A DNA stretch of 27,798 nucleotides from JANNHP01 sp031404455 (GTDB lineage: Bacteria > Planctomycetota > JAJSAM01 > JAJVHW01). The stretch spans positions 1 to 27,798 of the forward strand of contig JANNHP010000162.1 of assembly GCA_031404455.1 (NCBI GenBank). Reading direction: 5' to 3'. The notes under the pieces were generated by a model. It was not told the DNA's origin. It was given only the letters and a program-made list of their open reading frames with translations, and did not search any database. Positions 1 through 7,698 of this stretch are shown here, one piece after another. Position 1 is the first letter of the stretch. Every line of letters begins with the position of its first letter. Position numbers and translations under genes: made by a program.

Positions 1-151
1 CCGTCCCGCCCTCGGAGTTGGGCTCGAGCGACGAGGTCCGGTCGCCGAGCGCCTCCTGCTCGAGCTTGTCGATGTCGCCCGTGAGCGCCGCGAGGAGGCC
101 CTTGAGCCTCTGGCCGTATTCCTCGAGGTCCTTCGGGTTGACGCAGGCTGT
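1..151 (-). pseudogene. Probable DksA/TraR-like N-terminal fragment fused out of frame to the FG-GAP gene
   Basis: In the minus frame whose codons begin at 151, 148 and so on, the sequence reads as a coherent acidic helical peptide containing NPKDLEEYGQRLK, ALTGDIDKLEQEAL and RTSSLEPNSEGGT. The frame remains open to the window edge. This pattern resembles the N-terminal coiled coil of small DksA/TraR zinc-finger proteins, which bind the RNA polymerase secondary channel. The zinc finger would lie outside the window, so the assignment rests on the coiled coil alone. No start codon is visible: a GTC stands just before AAC where a start might be expected. The segment directly follows the FG-GAP reading frame but in a different frame, so it is either a deletion fusion, a frameshift within one gene, or a contig-end artefact. 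Confidence 0.4.
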
Positions 152-816
152 GGCTGGTACGCGGAGGGCGGCGCGAAGTCGCCCGCGCGATTCAGCGCCG
201 GGTCGATGTCGGCGCCGTCCACGTACTGCGACGCGAAGAGATCGAGCACGCCGTCCTTGTCGTAGTCGAGGAACGCTGCGCCCGCGTAGAAGCCCGCGAC
301 GAGGCCCGCCTTCGCGGCGACCTCCTCGAACGTGCCGTCGCCCTTGTTGCGGAAGAGCGCGGGCATGCCGTACGCCGGGACGAAGAGGTCCGCGCGGCCG
401 TCGCCGTCGAAGTCGCCGACGCAGGCACCGTAGGCCGCGCCCTCGAAGCCCGTGCCCGACTTCTCGGTGACGTCCTCGAACTTCATGCCGCCGAGGTTCC
501 GGTAGAGACGGCTGCGAGCGGGCTTCTCGGGCTTCGCCGCGATCCCCGCGATGCGGTCGTCCCACCCGCCGTTCGGGCAGTAGACGTCCACCCTGCCGTC
601 GCCGTCGTAGTCGATGAGCGCGATGCCGCCCATCGCGGACTTCATCGTGTTGTCGAGCGCGCGGCCGGGAAGCTCGTGGCGGAACGCGAGGCCGCTCGAC
701 TCCTCGGGCACGGCATCGAAGCGGAAGGAACCGGGCACCACGCGCGGGCCGCACGAGGCCGAGAGCGCCGCCACGGTCGCGGCGGCGGCGAGCGCGGACG
801 CGGCGCGGCGGTTCAT
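145..816 (-). CDS. FG-GAP/VCBS repeat lipoprotein-like protein, 3' end broken
   Basis: The ATG at 816 overlaps the TGA of the upstream 992-residue gene (ATGA), so the two are probably translationally coupled. The product begins with a hydrophobic, alanine-rich export signal that ends near a cysteine at residue 22. At least three calcium-binding FG-GAP loops follow: DYDGDGRVD at about residue 69, DFDGDGRAD at 135 and DYDKDGVLD at 184. They alternate with LYRNLGG and LFRNKGDGTF strands typical of secreted beta-propellers of the ASPIC/UnbV-like group common in Planctomycetota. These proteins are usually 500 residues or longer, and this one stops making sense after about residue 224 (PPSAYQPQP). 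Beyond that point the same frame turns into Arg/Ser-rich shadow sequence while another frame becomes protein-like. The function is unknown; an extracellular or cell-surface role is inferred. Confidence 0.8.
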
Positions 817-3791
817 TGTCCGGAGAAGAGGATCTCGACCGCGGCGCCCGCGCCCTCGACGACATCGACCGCGCCCTGCGCCTCGGCGCCGTCGTCCTTC
901 TTCACTTTCAGCACGTAGCGGCCCGGCGCGAGGCCGCGGATGACGATCTGTCCCTGCGCGTCGGTCTTCGGCTCGGAGGACGAGAAGATGTTCGCGAACG
1001 TCAGCCCCTTCTCCACGCGGCGGCCCGAGACGTCGAGCAGCGTCACCGCGCAGTTCGCGGCCGGGTTCGAGTCGGCGAGACGCGCCGTCGCCTCGATGCG
1101 CCCGCCCTGGAGCATCGTGAAGTCGGCGCGCGCGGGCTTGCCGGTCTCGACGAGCACGCGCACGGTCGCGGGCGCGAAGCCGTCCTTCTCCATCGTGGCG
1201 TCGTACTCGCCGGGTTTCAGTTGCCCCTGCGAGTAGGTGCCGTCGCTCGACGAGTTCGTGAGGCTGACGAAGAAGACGCGGCGGCCCTGCGTGTCCTTGA
1301 TCTGCAACGACGCGGCCTCGATCGGCAGTCCCACCGCGCTCTTCACCGTGCCGGAGAGAGTGCCCGCGTCGGCGACGAGGCGGATCTCGAGGCCCTTCTT
1401 GGTCTCGCCGGGCGCGAGATCGACGCCGTCGAGCATCTCGGTGCCGTACGGATCGCGATAGGCGCGCAGGCGGTAGCGGCCGTCTTCGAGGCTCGTCACG
1501 CGGAAGACGCCGTCCGCGCCCGTCTGACGGCCGCCGCGGCCGGCGCGCAACGGTTGCGCGGGTGCGGTGCCGGTCGAGTCGGCGGTCATCTCGCAGTCGA
1601 TCCAGACGCCGGAGAGCGCGGCGCTCGTCACCGAGTCGACGACGCGGCCCTCGATGGTTCCCGCGAGCATCACGAGGACGACTTCCGCAGGCGGTTCCTC
1701 GGCCTTCACGACGACGTCGGCGGTCTTCGTCCGTCCCCAGGCGCCGCGCACCGAGTACTTGCCCGCGGCGAGGTTCTCGAAGGCGAAGCGGCCCTGCGCG
1801 TCGGTGGGCGTCTGCTGCGTCGCGCCCGAGGGCGTCTCGAGCTGCACCTGCTGGTTCGCGACGGGCGTCTCGTCGGCGCGCACGACCTTGCCCGCTAGCT
1901 TCTGTCCGCCGCTGTCCGCGCCGAAGTCCACCGTGACCGAGCCGCCGTCCGGGACGACGACGCCGTTCTTCGCGTCGCCGCCGAAGCCGCCGCCGACCGA
2001 CACGCGGTACGTCTCGGGCGGGAGGTTCTTGAACTCGTAGGAACCGTCCGCCGCGACGACGGCGTTGCGCATCGAAAGGAAGTCCATCGCGCCCTTCATC
2101 ACCGAGATCGACTGACCCGCGAGCGGCACGCGGCCCGGGCCGTAGGCGTGGCCGACGATCCGTCCGCCGCTGCCGAGCGCGAATGCGACGGCGGGCGGCA
2201 CGGCGCCGTCCGCGCCGCGCGCCACGGGCTCCACCGGGAACGACTGCTCGGTGTAGTCCACGTGCGAGATCCAGATGGTCGTCGCGGCGTTCGCGAGGCC
2301 GTCGAGGACGAAGTCGCCCTTCTCGTCGGAGACCGTCTGCAGGTCTTTCATCGGCGACGCGGGGAAGCCGCCGCGCTTCACGTACACCTTCGCGCCGCGC
2401 ACGGGCTTGCCGCCGTCCTTCGCCGAGATGACGCCGTGCAGCACCGCCGCGCGCTCGAGCTTCACCTCGACGGGCGTCTTCGTCGGTACGGGGACCGACG
2501 GGATCGATTTCAGAGCGTAGCCCTTCGCGGTGACCTCGACGCCCCAGCTCTGCGGCGCCATCTTCTGACGCCACGTGCCGTCCTCGCTGACGACGTCCAC
2601 GTGCGGCGAGTAGAGGTACGCGAACGGCTGGAGGCGGAACGGGCGGACGGCGAACGTCTTCACGGGCGCGCCGGTCGCGGCGTCGGTGACTTTCAGCGCC
2701 ATCTCGGCACCGGGATCGAGCGTGATGGCGAGGTCCTTCGTCCCTGCCTCGACGTTCTGCATGTCCTTCTGGCCGATGTCCTCGCGCACGGCGAAGACGA
2801 GATAGCTGCCGCCGGTGAGGCCGCCGATCGCGAACTTGCCCTCGTCGTCGGTCGAGGTGGCCGGGTTCATCGTGAAGTTGCCCCAGCGCAGAGCACCCAC
2901 GTGCGCCTTCGCGACCGGCTTGCCCTCGGCGTCGACGACCTTGCCCTCGATCGACGTGGCGGGCTCGACCTCGAGCGTGATGGTGGCCTGCGTGTCGCGC
3001 TGCACGAGGTAGCGCTGCCGCACCTCGAAGCTCATCCCCTCGGCCTCGGAGAAGACGTCGTAGGAGCCGGGCGGGAGCTTCTCGAAGAGCGCCACGCCCT
3101 TGTCGTCGGTCGTGCGACGGACGACCGTGCCGCCCGGCTGCTTCTCCCAGGCACCGAGGGCCACGAGCGCGCCGTAGAGCGTGCTCGTCGCGGTGACCTG
3201 AGCGCCCGCGATCGGCAGGCCGCCCTTCTGGACGACGACGACCTCCACGCGGTTCGTCGCGTCGGGGTCGATCGCCGAGCCGAGGTAGAGGGCACCGACG
3301 TCGAGCGTCTCGCCGGGGACGATCGCGAGCTTGTCGAGGCCGCCCGGCGCGTAGTCGGGCGCGTGCGCGGCGAGTCCGATCCCATTCGTCGGCGGCACGT
3401 TCTTCAAGAGGAAGCTGCCGTCCTTCTTCACGCGGGCGCGAGCGGTCATCTCGCCGCGCCGGGTCGTCTCGACGACGCCTTCCTTCACCGGCCGGTCCGG
3501 CGCGCTGAGGACCACGCCGGTGATCGCGCCGAGGGCCGGGTCCTGCGGGACGTCCTGGCCCTTCTCGGGCATGCGCGCGAGGAACTCGGAGACGGCCTCC
3601 TCGCGGATCTCCTCCTGCGTGCGCTTGCGCGGCGCCTTGACGGCCTTCGCCGTCTCGAGCTCGGACGCGGCTTCACCTTCGCGCGGGCCGCCGGCCTTGA
3701 CGTCGTCGGCGCCACCGGGATCGCGCGACAAGACGAACCACGCGAACGCGGCGAGCACGAGGACAGCGATCGCAACCATCACTCGACGCAT
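813..3791 (-). CDS. Membrane-anchored protein with about nine carboxypeptidase-regulatory-like repeats
   Basis: This 992-residue protein starts with a single N-terminal membrane helix (VMVAIAVLVLAAFAWFVL, residues 4-22), followed by a low-complexity charged linker. The rest consists of repeated beta-sandwich units of the CarboxypepD_reg type. Each has a 'GxVxDxxGxPVAxAxV' opening and a 'TDxxGxFxxxxLxxGxYxV' closing, for example IEGKVVDAEGKPVAKAHV, LAGKVVRADETPVANQQV and IEGRVVDSV. I count roughly nine such units. The ATG has a good Shine-Dalgarno sequence (GGAGG, six bases upstream). It lies 30 bp downstream of efp on the same strand and overlaps the FG-GAP gene by 4 bp, so the three genes probably form an operon. 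No catalytic residues are seen. A structural or adhesive role outside the cytoplasmic membrane is inferred. Confidence 0.88.
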   Translation of the reverse strand: MRRVMVAIAVLVLAAFAWFVLSRDPGGADDVKAGGPREGEAASELETAKAVKAPRKRTQEEIREEAVSEFLARMPEKGQDVPQDPALGAITGVVLSAPDRPVKEGVVETTRRGEMTARARVKKDGSFLLKNVPPTNGIGLAAHAPDYAPGGLDKLAIVPGETLDVGALYLGSAIDPDATNRVEVVVVQKGGLPIAGAQVTATSTLYGALVALGAWEKQPGGTVVRRTTDDKGVALFEKLPPGSYDVFSEAEGMSFEVRQRYLVQRDTQATITLEVEPATSIEGKVVDAEGKPVAKAHVGALRWGNFTMNPATSTDDEGKFAIGGLTGGSYLVFAVREDIGQKDMQNVEAGTKDLAITLDPGAEMALKVTDAATGAPVKTFAVRPFRLQPFAYLYSPHVDVVSEDGTWRQKMAPQSWGVEVTAKGYALKSIPSVPVPTKTPVEVKLERAAVLHGVISAKDGGKPVRGAKVYVKRGGFPASPMKDLQTVSDEKGDFVLDGLANAATTIWISHVDYTEQSFPVEPVARGADGAVPPAVAFALGSGGRIVGHAYGPGRVPLAGQSISVMKGAMDFLSMRNAVVAADGSYEFKNLPPETYRVSVGGGFGGDAKNGVVVPDGGSVTVDFGADSGGQKLAGKVVRADETPVANQQVQLETPSGATQQTPTDAQGRFAFENLAAGKYSVRGAWGRTKTADVVVKAEEPPAEVVLVMLAGTIEGRVVDSVTSAALSGVWIDCEMTADSTGTAPAQPLRAGRGGRQTGADGVFRVTSLEDGRYRLRAYRDPYGTEMLDGVDLAPGETKKGLEIRLVADAGTLSGTVKSAVGLPIEAASLQIKDTQGRRVFFVSLTNSSSDGTYSQGQLKPGEYDATMEKDGFAPATVRVLVETGKPARADFTMLQGGRIEATARLADSNPAANCAVTLLDVSGRRVEKGLTFANIFSSSEPKTDAQGQIVIRGLAPGRYVLKVKKDDGAEAQGAVDVVEGAGAAVEILFSGQ

Positions 3792-3821
3792 GGACGGCCT
3801 CCGGGACGGATGGCGACGCGG

Positions 3822-4391
3822 CTAACCGGCGACGCGTTCCATGAATTCGCCGGTGCGCGTGTCGATGCGCACCTTCTCGCCCTGTTCGATGAAGAGCGGG
3901 ACCTTGATCTTGTGACCGGTCTCGACCGTGGCGTCCTTGCGCGTGTTCGTGACGGTGTCGCCGCGCGTGCCCGGGTCGGTGTGCGTGATGGTGAGCACCA
4001 CGCTCGCCGGGAGCTGGACGCCGACCGCGACGCCGTCGTGGAGTTCGAGCTTCACGATCTCGTTCGGGATGAGGTACGGCAGCGAGTCGCCGATGAGGTC
4101 GTCATCGAGGGAGAGCTGCTCGTAGGTCTCCGTGTCCATGAAGTGGTGGAGCCCCCGGTCCTTCTCGGAGTAGAGGTACTGGAACTCCTTCACGTCGATG
4201 TAGACGACCTCGATCGTCTCGGTCGAGCGGAACCGCTTCTCGTGCTTGGCGCCCGTCTTGATGTTGCGCAGGACCGCCTGGACCATGCCGCGCCAGTTCC
4301 CGGGCGTGACGTGCTGGGCGTCCATGACGCGCCAGAGGTCGCCATCCATGAGGATGACCATGCCCTTCTTCATCTCGGTTGCGTTCGGCAC
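3822..4391 (-). CDS. efp: Elongation factor P
   Basis: The 189-residue product matches EF-P in length and in all three domains: the N-terminal KOW-like domain, an OB domain (TYEQLSLDDDLIGDSLPYL) and a C-terminal OB domain containing the family signature (TDPGTRGDT, then KVPLFIEQGEKVRIDTRTGE). EF-P binds between the P and E sites of the ribosome and relieves stalling at polyproline. The start is the GTG at 4391, preceded by GGAG at a normal distance; the open frame extends upstream but that extension is not EF-P-like. The tip loop reads TPGNWRG, so the position of the modified Lys34 in E. coli is Asn32 here, with Arg34 two residues later. No EF-P modification gene is present in the window. It is the first gene of the likely three-gene operon. 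Confidence 0.96.
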   Translation of the reverse strand: MPNATEMKKGMVILMDGDLWRVMDAQHVTPGNWRGMVQAVLRNIKTGAKHEKRFRSTETIEVVYIDVKEFQYLYSEKDRGLHHFMDTETYEQLSLDDDLIGDSLPYLIPNEIVKLELHDGVAVGVQLPASVVLTITHTDPGTRGDTVTNTRKDATVETGHKIKVPLFIEQGEKVRIDTRTGEFMERVAG

Positions 4392-4420
4392 TTTTGCTGC
4401 TCCGTCGAGTGGAATTGCGG

Positions 4421-4426
4421 AGCGTA
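4421..4426 (-). promoter_or_regulatory. Possible -10 box of the efp operon
   Basis: TACGCT on the minus strand lies about 30 bases before the efp GTG, leaving room for a short leader containing the GGAG ribosome binding site. No clear -35 box was found. Confidence 0.3.
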
Positions 4427-4489
4427 CCTGACGTCGTCGCGGGGCGTGGAGCGAAGACTCGGGGGTGAGGAGGTCTCGCGCAGCGAGGC

Positions 4490-4645
4490 ACGACGAACGG
4501 GGCCGAGCCCGTAGCCGCGCCTCGCGGCGAGGGACCCGACTCGCCTGCGGCGAGTCGGGAGGCCCCCGGCGCACCTCCCGCGCCTGCCGGCAGAACTCGT
4601 TGGCCGCTCCGGGTCTCCAGGCTCGGGGTCTGACCCCGCCAGGCT
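4490..4645 (-). repeat. Dispersed intergenic repeat with GGGGTCAGACCCC core, copy A
   Basis: Read on the minus strand, this segment starts with the palindromic core GGGGTCAGACCCC (4625-4637). It continues with AGCCTG, CCGGAGCGGCC, TCTGCCGG, GAGGTGCGCC and an 11-bp perfect hairpin. The same blocks occur in the same order at 21361-21532, and the first part recurs at 19903-19984. It occupies most of the gap between the HEAT-repeat gene and efp. No protein reading in it is convincing. Confidence 0.7.
4535..4559. terminator. Perfect 11-bp hairpin inside repeat copy A
   Basis: CCCGACTCGCC is followed by a TGC loop and its exact reverse complement. It has no T-tract. It lies upstream of both efp (transcribed away from it) and the HEAT gene 3' end, so a terminator role is uncertain; it may be the structural core of the repeat. 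Confidence 0.45.
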
Positions 4646-4667
4646 CGCCGGCTCGCCGAGGCTCGCG

Positions 4668-5681
4668 TCAGTCCGTCGAGTACTTGGCCTTCACGCGCGC
4701 ATCGACCTCGGGGTCTTTGCAGCGGCGCATGCCGCGGATCGCGGCTTCGATGGTCGATGGCTCGTTGAAGCTGGTCTCCGCGAGGACGCGCCGCAGCGTT
4801 GGAATCGCCCGCGCGTCGCCGGTCTCGCCGAGCGCGCGGACGATCGACTCGACGCGGAGCTTTCCCGGCGTGTCCGCCAGCTCGACGAGGCGCGGGATCG
4901 CGTCCTTCGCATTCGGGCCGATCTCGGCGAGCGCGCGGAGCGCGGAGTCTCCGGCGTCGCGGTCGTCGGTGCGCTCTAGCGCGCCGAGGAGTGCGGGAAC
5001 GGCCGGGGCGCCGAGCTTCGTCAGCTCGCCGACGGCGCCGTTGCCGCGGAACGCAAGGCGTCCCTTGTCCGGCGACGCGTCCGGCGAGATCCAACGGACG
5101 AGCCGTTTCGCGCGCTCGGCCGGGTCCGGGATCGCGAGGTCCTCGTCCCACGCGCGCCGCGCCGCGACGCCGTCCGCGATCTCAGTGCGGAACTGCTCGA
5201 TCGTGCCCTGCTTGCGCACGCCCGCCGGCCAAGTGACAAGCACCAGCGGGCCGGGACTGTGCTCCTGCGTGAAACACCAGACCATCCCGTCCCGGACGAA
5301 GTAGGCACCGGTCGCCCCGCAACCCGGGCGCGCTCCGCGGGCGTCGATGAAACGGAACGGCTTCCACGCCTCGCCCGCGCGCTCGAGCAGGAGCACGACC
5401 TCGTCGGTGACGAGCACCTTCGGAGGTTCCGCGCGACGGTCCGTCCTCCGATCGAGCTTCGTGAGTCCCTCGATGCGCAGTTCGACCGTTCCCTCCGGCA
5501 ACGGCGTCGCGGCGTAGAGCGTCCGCGTCACGGCGACGCGGTCGCCATCGACGATCTTCGCCTCGACGATGAGAGGGACCTCGCCTGAGTCCGCGTACGT
5601 CTCGGCCGACCAAAAGGCTTCGGCGCGCGCCACCGCGACGGCCGTCGCGACGACAAGCGCAGCGAGCAGGGACCTCCGCAT
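4668..5681 (-). CDS. Secreted HEAT-repeat protein
   Basis: This 337-residue product has a signal peptide (MRRSLLAALVVATAVAVARA). A beta-rich N-terminal half (residues 22-190) matches no family I recognise and includes a cysteine pair. The C-terminal half (about residues 205-330) contains HEAT-like helical repeats: VGELTKLGAPAVPALLGAL, ALRALAEIGPNAKDAIPRL and IVRALGETGDARAIPTLRRV. HEAT repeats form protein-binding solenoids, and the protein probably acts outside the cytoplasm as an adaptor. It is divergently transcribed from the flavin-reductase gene at 5758. It has no Shine-Dalgarno sequence but carries a TAGACT box six bases before the ATG, suggesting a leaderless transcript. The function is unknown. 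Confidence 0.82.
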   Translation of the reverse strand: MRRSLLAALVVATAVAVARAEAFWSAETYADSGEVPLIVEAKIVDGDRVAVTRTLYAATPLPEGTVELRIEGLTKLDRRTDRRAEPPKVLVTDEVVLLLERAGEAWKPFRFIDARGARPGCGATGAYFVRDGMVWCFTQEHSPGPLVLVTWPAGVRKQGTIEQFRTEIADGVAARRAWDEDLAIPDPAERAKRLVRWISPDASPDKGRLAFRGNGAVGELTKLGAPAVPALLGALERTDDRDAGDSALRALAEIGPNAKDAIPRLVELADTPGKLRVESIVRALGETGDARAIPTLRRVLAETSFNEPSTIEAAIRGMRRCKDPEVDARVKAKYSTD

Positions 5682-5687
5682 GCATCG

Positions 5688-5693
5688 AGTCTA
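5688..5693 (-). promoter_or_regulatory. -10-like TAGACT box six bases before the HEAT gene start
   Basis: The minus-strand sequence reads TAGACT, CGATGC, then ATG. The spacing would place the transcription start at or next to the start codon. Confidence 0.4.
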
Positions 5694-5745
5694 GATGCGA
5701 TCGCGCTCGGTGGGTTCCTGCCGATCTGAGGCGCGAGCCCGGCGG

Positions 5746-5751
5746 TAGCCT
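5746..5751 (+). promoter_or_regulatory. -10-like TAGCCT box six bases before the flavin-reductase start
   Basis: TAGCCT is followed by CGAGCC and the ATG at 5758. There is no Shine-Dalgarno sequence. It belongs to the recurrent leaderless pattern of this window. Confidence 0.4.
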
Positions 5752-5757
5752 CGAGCC

Positions 5758-6369
5758 ATGGAAATCCCCGCCGCCGCACTCGCTCCCCCCGACGCCTACC
5801 GCCTCCTCATCGCCTGCGTCGTCCCCCGCCCCATCGCGTGGGTCAGCACGCTCGACGCCGACGGCCGCGCGAACCTCGCTCCGTTCTCGTTCTTCGCGGG
5901 CGTCACGTCGTCCCCGCCGACGGTGATGGTCTCGATCGGCCGCGTGCGCGGACGGCGCAAGGACACCGCCGCGAACCTCCTCGCCACGCGCGAGGCCGTC
6001 GTCCACGTTCCGCCGCGGCGTCTCGCGAAGGAGATGGTCCTCACGTCGGCGGAGGTGCCGCACGAGACGGACGAGTTCGATCTCGCTGCGCTCGCGAAGA
6101 CTCCGTCGGTGGACGTCCGCCCGCCGCGGATCGCCGGCGCGCCCCTCGCGATGGAGTGCGTGCTCGAGCGTCACCTCGAGATGGGCGACGGTCCGCAGGA
6201 CGTGTTCTTCCTGCGAGTCGTGCGCTTCCACGTGGACGACGCCGTGCTCGACGCGGACGGACGTCCCGACCCCGTGAAGCTCGACGCGACCGGCCGTCTC
6301 GGCGGCGAGAACTACTGCGCGACGACGGACGTGTTCGCGATCCCGCGGCCGCGTCGTCCGGGGGCGTGA
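5758..6369 (+). CDS. Flavin reductase-like / flavoredoxin-type FMN-binding protein
   Basis: This 203-residue product fits the FMN-binding split-barrel family (flavin reductase-like domain). Characteristic segments are VVPRPIAWVSTLDADGRANL, APFSFFAGVTSSPPTVMVSI and, later, PLAMECVLERHLEM followed by FFLRVVRFHVDDAVL. The domain spans almost the whole chain (about residues 8-185). Members bind FMN and pass electrons between NAD(P)H or ferredoxin and flavin or small substrates; the specific reaction cannot be read from sequence. The ATG at 5758 follows a -10-like box and no Shine-Dalgarno sequence. It ends 19 bp before the convergent MazF-type gene. Confidence 0.88.
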   Translation: MEIPAAALAPPDAYRLLIACVVPRPIAWVSTLDADGRANLAPFSFFAGVTSSPPTVMVSIGRVRGRRKDTAANLLATREAVVHVPPRRLAKEMVLTSAEVPHETDEFDLAALAKTPSVDVRPPRIAGAPLAMECVLERHLEMGDGPQDVFFLRVVRFHVDDAVLDADGRPDPVKLDATGRLGGENYCATTDVFAIPRPRRPGA

Positions 6370-6388
6370 GCGGAGGAACTGCGTCCGA

Positions 6389-6718
6389 CTATTGGGCGAA
6401 CATCTCCGCGAGGAGCGCGAGCACGCGCTTCGAGGTCGGCGCATCCAGGGCACCGAGGCGCTTGACGATCCGGGACCTGTCCACCGTCCGGATCTGGTCG
6501 AGGACGACCTCGCCCCGCTTGCGCTGGAATCGGCACGGCACGCGAGACGGGTAGCCGCGCCCCGCCGACGTCATGGGAGCGACGATCACCGTGCGCAGAT
6601 GGCGGTTCATTTCGTCGGGCGAGACGACGAGGCACGGACGGGTCTTCCGGATCTCGCTGCCCTCTCCAGGGTCGAGCGTGACGAGACAGACGTCGAAGCG
6701 AGCTACTTCCATTCCCAT
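6389..6718 (-). CDS. mazF: MazF/PemK-family toxin endoribonuclease
   Basis: This is a 109-residue SH3-like MazF-fold protein. The N-terminal strand ARFDVCLVTLDPGEGSEIRK is followed by TRPCLVVSP, which carries the conserved Arg (R27), then APMTSAGRGYPSRV with the conserved Thr (T50), and finally RGEVVLDQIRTVDRSRI. In MazF this Arg and Thr are the catalytic residues for sequence-specific mRNA cleavage. The ATG at 6718 lies inside the end of the upstream antitoxin gene (16-bp overlap); a second ATG at 6712 is also possible. Overlap and gene order (antitoxin first) are typical of toxin-antitoxin operons and imply translational coupling. Confidence 0.9.
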   Translation of the reverse strand: MGMEVARFDVCLVTLDPGEGSEIRKTRPCLVVSPDEMNRHLRTVIVAPMTSAGRGYPSRVPCRFQRKRGEVVLDQIRTVDRSRIVKRLGALDAPTSKRVLALLAEMFAQ

Positions 6719-6960
6719 TCCGTGTCGTCCCACGAGGGAGCGCCGAACCGGCCCGCGTCGAGCAGTTCGTCGTCGCCGGCAGCGGCCATCCGCGCGAAGG
6801 CGGAGTCCCACCCGGCGCGCGCCTTCTCTGCGCATCGCACGACGATCGCGCCGTCCTCGAAGTCGACGTCGACCGCGTCGCAGAGTCCTGCGTGGTCGAG
6901 CATCGGCTTCGGGATTCGGATGCCCCTGGAGTTGCCGATCCGGATGAGCTTGGTTCGCAT
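6703..6960 (-). CDS. mazE: MazE/AbrB-type antitoxin
   Basis: This 85-residue protein begins with a swapped-hairpin AbrB/MazE DNA-binding domain (MRTKLIRIGNSRGIRIPKPM, then an acidic strand with DVDFEDGAIVVR). The C-terminal tail is acidic and Trp-rich (DDELLDAGRFGAPSWDDTEWEWK), a form commonly used to block the MazF active site. It is the first gene of the pair and is expected to neutralise the toxin and repress its own promoter. No inverted-repeat operator is obvious in the 115 bp upstream (6961-7075), although TGTAAT about 18 bases before the ATG could be a -10 box. Confidence 0.9.
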   Translation of the reverse strand: MRTKLIRIGNSRGIRIPKPMLDHAGLCDAVDVDFEDGAIVVRCAEKARAGWDSAFARMAAAGDDELLDAGRFGAPSWDDTEWEWK

Positions 6961-7075
6961 GGGGAACGCGGGCGGTGATTACAACGTACCCACGCGGCGG
7001 GGCGAAGTTCTCGCTGCTGATCGCGGCGCACCTGCGGGCGGTGCGGAGCGACGAAACGACGTCGATCCGCCCCGC

Positions 7076-7633
7076 TCATCGCGTCCGCGGCGAGAGCACG
7101 AAGCACCAGAGCTGCTCGTCGCCGTCGTAGCCGGGCCACTGGATGATGAGGCTCCCGCGCCCGGTCTCCCGCGCGGAGACCGCGAGGCTCTGCTCGCTGT
7201 GCGCCGAGAGCACGCGGAACCAGTCGCCGCGCACGGGCACGAGCACCCACTGCGCCGACGGCGCGGACGCGTCGGCCGTCTGAACGACCCGCGCCGCGTT
7301 GTGCGTCGCGCCACCCGCGACCGCGAGGTACTTGCCGCTGTGGACGGCGCGGAGTCGGACGTTCCCGTGCTCCGCCGGGACGATCTCGAACCTCTGCTCG
7401 TCGCTGCCGGTCTCCGTCCACTGGATCGCATCGGCGCCTTCGTCGGCGCGCGCCTCGCGGATCGAGAGGGAGAGCCCGCTGTGCTTCGCGACGATGTGGT
7501 AGCAGGGCACGGGCGCGGCCGGGGCCTCGGTCGCCGCGCGCACCTCGACCGGCGCGAGCGGAGCCGGCGTCGGCGCGGGCGCCGACGCGCATCCCGAGGC
7601 GAGGAGAAGGGCGATGAATGCGGCGAGACGCAT
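7076..7633 (-). CDS. Lipoprotein with ricin-type beta-trefoil domain
   Basis: The 185-residue product starts with a lipoprotein signal (MRLAAFIALLLASGC, lipidated Cys15). A proline/alanine linker leads to a single beta-trefoil of the Ricin_B_lectin_2 type (about residues 45-182). Three similar lobes are visible, each with a 'SG..L.V' start and a 'Q.W/F.I.P' end: HSGLSLSIREARA with QRFEIVPAE, HSGKYLAVAGG with AQWVLVPVR, and HSEQSLAVSAR with QLWCFVLSP. Such domains bind carbohydrates. A surface-exposed sugar-binding role is inferred with no known ligand. A GGAGGA sequence precedes the ATG at a usable distance. It diverges from the DUF72 gene. Confidence 0.85.
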   Translation of the reverse strand: MRLAAFIALLLASGCASAPAPTPAPLAPVEVRAATEAPAAPVPCYHIVAKHSGLSLSIREARADEGADAIQWTETGSDEQRFEIVPAEHGNVRLRAVHSGKYLAVAGGATHNAARVVQTADASAPSAQWVLVPVRGDWFRVLSAHSEQSLAVSARETGRGSLIIQWPGYDGDEQLWCFVLSPRTR

Positions 7634-7685
7634 GACGGGTCCTCCGCTCTACTTCGATGCGGGAACGCGACGGAAGTTCATCGGC

Positions 7686-7691
7686 TACCTT
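7686..7691 (+). promoter_or_regulatory. -10-like TACCTT box seven bases before the DUF72 start
   Basis: TACCTT, then ACGCGAG, then the ATG at 7699. No Shine-Dalgarno sequence is present. Confidence 0.4.
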
Positions 7692-7698
7692 ACGCGAG

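Noticed and set aside
2148..4514. 788-residue plus-strand open frame
   Set aside because: His/Asp/Arg-rich shadow of the repeat-protein and efp genes, with no domain pattern; the minus-strand readings are clearly real.
6961..7075. Possible operator for the toxin-antitoxin operon
   Set aside because: No inverted repeat of useful length was found in the 115 bp upstream of the antitoxin gene.
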